31,742 bases of DNA, taken from NCBI GenBank assembly GCA_034096865.1, contig JAWQFJ010028620.1, forward strand, positions 1-31,742. Reading direction: 5' to 3'. Within the stretch, counting starts at the first letter, position 1; each line of letters begins with the position of its first letter. Source of the stretch: Theodoxus fluviatilis. Taxonomy: Eukaryota; Mollusca; Gastropoda; Cycloneritida; Neritidae. The notes beneath the pieces were generated by a model. It had not been told where the DNA came from, did no database searches, and saw only the letters and a program-made list of their open reading frames with translations. The position numbers were made by a program, and so were the translations under genes. Below are positions 30,869-31,742 of the stretch, in pieces.

Positions 30869-31742
30869 TTTATTTTTAACTTGGATTCTATCGATGTTCT
30901 CAATACCAGGCCCACTTCAGGTCTGCACACCACCCAACGATCAATTCCAAGATTCAAATCAGGAGGCAGGTTTGGCATGCCCATGCTGCCTAAATGGCTG
31001 CATGGGATGTATCCAAGTGGCAAGTAATAGTCGAGTGAAACCGCGTGACGAGCAGGGCACATTGCCCAGGCCACAAACTCAAGCTTTCTTTTTTCTCTCC
31101 AATCACCTTTCGTTCCTCTCCTTAATATTTTCTTGGCATTTCTCATTAGCTCGCTGTCATTCTCTGACCATAACGATGGAATAAAGCATCGTTTGCGAGG
31201 TTTTGTTTCCCAGCGTGAACGAGAAATTATCATCTGAACATCTCTTTGTACGTTTCGATCAATCGTAGATCACTTTGTCCCATCAAAGGCATTGATTATC
31301 TATGCATTATTCTGTCTCGCTGGCCTCGTTTTTCACGACTGCTCTGGAATCGAGATCCGAGCTGCAGCGGACTGAGCAATGAGTGACCTCGACAGACCGT
31401 GGATATTTCCGAAGCTCCGCCCCGTCGATACGTTTCCACCAATGAAAACGGGATTTTATTCAAGGACTATTACAAGCGGACTCTACATGATATTGATAGA
31501 ACGACCAAAGTGAAAGCAAAATTAGAGAGTAACATGGACTGAGATGAGATATTCTCCTGTAAGTTTTTACATCCATACAGGATTTTTGATATGAAGAATT
31601 CATTGTTTTGAGTTTTCTTTTTCGTTTAGTACAATGAATTCAATAGTTAGGGCACATTTCTGCAAATGCAAATTGGTAGCTTGAAGCATGCCAGCTTGAA
31701 ATGATGCGTGCTTCTGTGGGAGGTGTGATGAATGGAGAGATT
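30866..31742. other. unidentified open frame and flank, no recognised gene
   Basis: A minus frame from 31233 stays open for ~120 codons of ordinary composition before entering the TA repeat (it includes WSENDSELMRNAKKILRRG). It resembles no family known to me and could be chance or an old mobile-element ORF. Near 31411-31445 on + are GCTCCGCCCC and ACCAATG, a GC-box and CCAAT-like pair, without a visible gene. Confidence 0.3.

Noticed and set aside
1..31742. tRNA, rRNA or CRISPR features
   Set aside because: No cloverleaf with intact A and B boxes, no rRNA-like block and no spaced direct repeats were found on either strand by reading.

Overview
This is animal nuclear DNA, most likely from a marine mollusc or another lophotrochozoan. 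The signs are short exons with GT-AG borders in long introns, several eukaryotic transposon classes (Ty3/gypsy LTR element, LINEs, Tc1/mariner relic, MITE-like element) and very many long microsatellites. The species assignment is an inference; no species-specific marker is visible. Most long open frames are translated simple repeats, not genes.

Region 1 (1-5.4 kb): a (TG)n tract, then one + strand first coding exon of a mitochondrial glutamate carrier (SLC25A22 type) at 579-702. No further exons of it are visible. Region 2 (5.4-8.3 kb): two minus-strand LINE fragments separated and flanked by GA-rich arrays. One is a 5' piece (ORF1 plus endonuclease). The other is a 3' piece (RT C-terminus, 3' UTR, AATAAA and a hexamer tail). 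Region 3 (9.4-10.6 kb): TC and CTCA arrays and a dispersed repeat with a palindromic core.

Region 4 (10.9-19.8 kb, perhaps up to 25.9 kb): a minus-strand gene of the EF-hand plus WD-repeat ciliary protein type (WDR49/CFAP337-like). Two well-bordered exons (19673-19803 and 10926-11031) join in phase. Two more candidate exons lie upstream (24843-24942 and 25877-25937). The 8.6 kb intron between the two clear exons holds an intact, very young Ty3/gypsy retrotransposon (14443-19415, same strand as the gene). It also holds a large compound triplet array whose sense strand reads GAA and GGA repeats.

Region 5 (20.2-21.0 kb): a compact promoter-like cluster on the + strand (CRE, heat-shock element, TATA-like box) directly before fifteen copies of a 24-bp repeat, each carrying CACGTG. 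This is the most unusual non-transposon structure in the window. Region 6 (21.5-24.4 kb): CA and CAGA arrays, a G-rich-strand tract and a Z-DNA-prone CA/CG block. Region 7 (26.7-28.4 kb): a decayed Tc1/mariner-like transposase N-terminus and a ~690-bp element with long imperfect terminal inverted repeats. From 28.4 kb to the end there is no recognisable gene.

The host genes here are each only partly contained in the window. The transposons act on their own; the one host-element link that can be seen is insertion into introns and into microsatellites.
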